From contig CAYSLA010000078.1 in the NCBI GenBank assembly GCA_964431685.1, positions 1 through 14,726 on the forward strand: DNA of 14,726 bases. The letters run 5' to 3'. Shown one piece after another: positions 14,518-14,726 of the stretch; position 1 is the first letter of the stretch; each line of letters begins with the position of its first letter. Position numbers and translations under genes: made by a program. Under the pieces are notes generated by a model that was given only the letters and a program-made list of their open reading frames with translations, did no database searches and was not told the DNA's origin. This DNA is from CAYSLA01 sp964431685. Lineage in GTDB: Bacteria > Armatimonadota > UBA5829.

Positions 14518-14635
14518 AGAAGACGATGACGGCGCAGGTCGCCTTGCATCTGCTCGGAGCGGATGCTGCAATAACGAATGCCAATGCTCAGTGCGAATGG
14601 AATTGTCTGGTGTAGTTCACAAATGGAGTAACCAA
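14518..14635. other. Short intergenic gap
   Basis: These 118 bp between the GH127-like gene and the last start contain no recognised terminator or promoter. TGGAG at 14624-14628 serves as the ribosome binding site for the following gene. Confidence 0.5.
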
Positions 14636-14726
14636 ATGCAATCAAGAAATGAGATGACGGGGCACGCAGTGGACACCGGCCTCAGAGCCGGTGTCGGCAA
14701 GGTGGACATCACCTGCGAGCCCGGCG
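14636..14726 (+). CDS. Start of a neutral ceramidase-like protein (partial, 3' cut by window)
   Basis: Thirty residues are visible from ATG 14636, with GGAG at 14625-14628. TGLRAGVGKVDITCEPG matches the opening strand of the neutral/alkaline non-lysosomal ceramidase N-terminal domain family, typically 'L.AGVAKVDITPP.G'. In many environmental bacteria this domain occurs in large hydrolase-like proteins with no proven ceramidase activity. No signal peptide is seen in these residues, so this copy may be cytoplasmic. A 9-bp stem with a 6-nt loop (14672-14695) lies within the first codons. Only the family-start motif supports the call, and the rest lies outside the window. Confidence 0.65.
   Translation, partial: MQSRNEMTGHAVDTGLRAGVGKVDITCEPG
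14672..14695 (+). repeat. 9-bp inverted repeat inside the start of the ceramidase-like gene
   Basis: GACACCGGC (14672-14680) and GCCGGTGTC (14687-14695) are exact reverse complements around the loop CTCAGA. The mRNA could form a stable hairpin about 36 bases after the start codon. It codes for part of VDTGLRAGVG, so it may be chance in G+C-rich sequence; no T-run follows. Confidence 0.6.

Overview
The window looks like part of a bacterial chromosome or metagenomic contig, most likely from Armatimonadota or a neighbouring group rich in secreted proteins and glycoside hydrolases (Planctomycetota or Lentisphaerota are alternatives). The best lineage clue is the prepilin-like gene at 1410-2144. 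It has a type IV pilin N-terminus running into an LFPVFARAR segment, and an H-X9-DG motif near the C-terminus. No rRNA, tRNA, CRISPR array, transposase or phage gene was seen, and every gene I accept is on the + strand.

Layout. Bases 1-2144 hold three surface or extracellular-type genes: the 3' end of a secreted beta-domain protein, a secreted protein with an SGGG...GTIGQ motif followed by an OB-like domain, and the H-X9-DG prepilin. A perfect 34-bp palindrome lies just in front of the prepilin. Bases 2170-2469 hold a decayed C-terminal fragment of a BNR/sialidase-like gene, broken by an in-frame TGA and clearly related to the intact gene at 8551-10638. From 2668 to the window end runs a carbohydrate-degradation cluster: a GH3 beta-glycosidase, an unknown 234-aa protein, a secreted GH-A-like TIM-barrel protein, a CBM9-like/BNR propeller protein, a second BNR propeller gene whose C-terminal beta-sandwich lies in the +1 frame (probable frameshift), a GH127-like (DUF1680) enzyme with a complete Glu/Cys zinc-site signature, and the start of a neutral ceramidase-like protein.

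How the genes may work together (inference): the cluster looks like a glycan-degradation locus. One enzyme has a signal peptide and would act outside the cytoplasm. GH3, both BNR proteins and the GH127-like enzyme have no visible signal peptide and would act on imported oligosaccharides. The GH127 signature hints at an arabinose-containing substrate, but the substrate cannot be settled from sequence alone. No transporter or regulator lies in the window.

I saw no defence system, mobile element or clearly new multi-gene system. The points most worth a second look are the BNR remnant, the frameshift inside the second BNR gene, the palindrome, and the unknown protein between two hydrolases.
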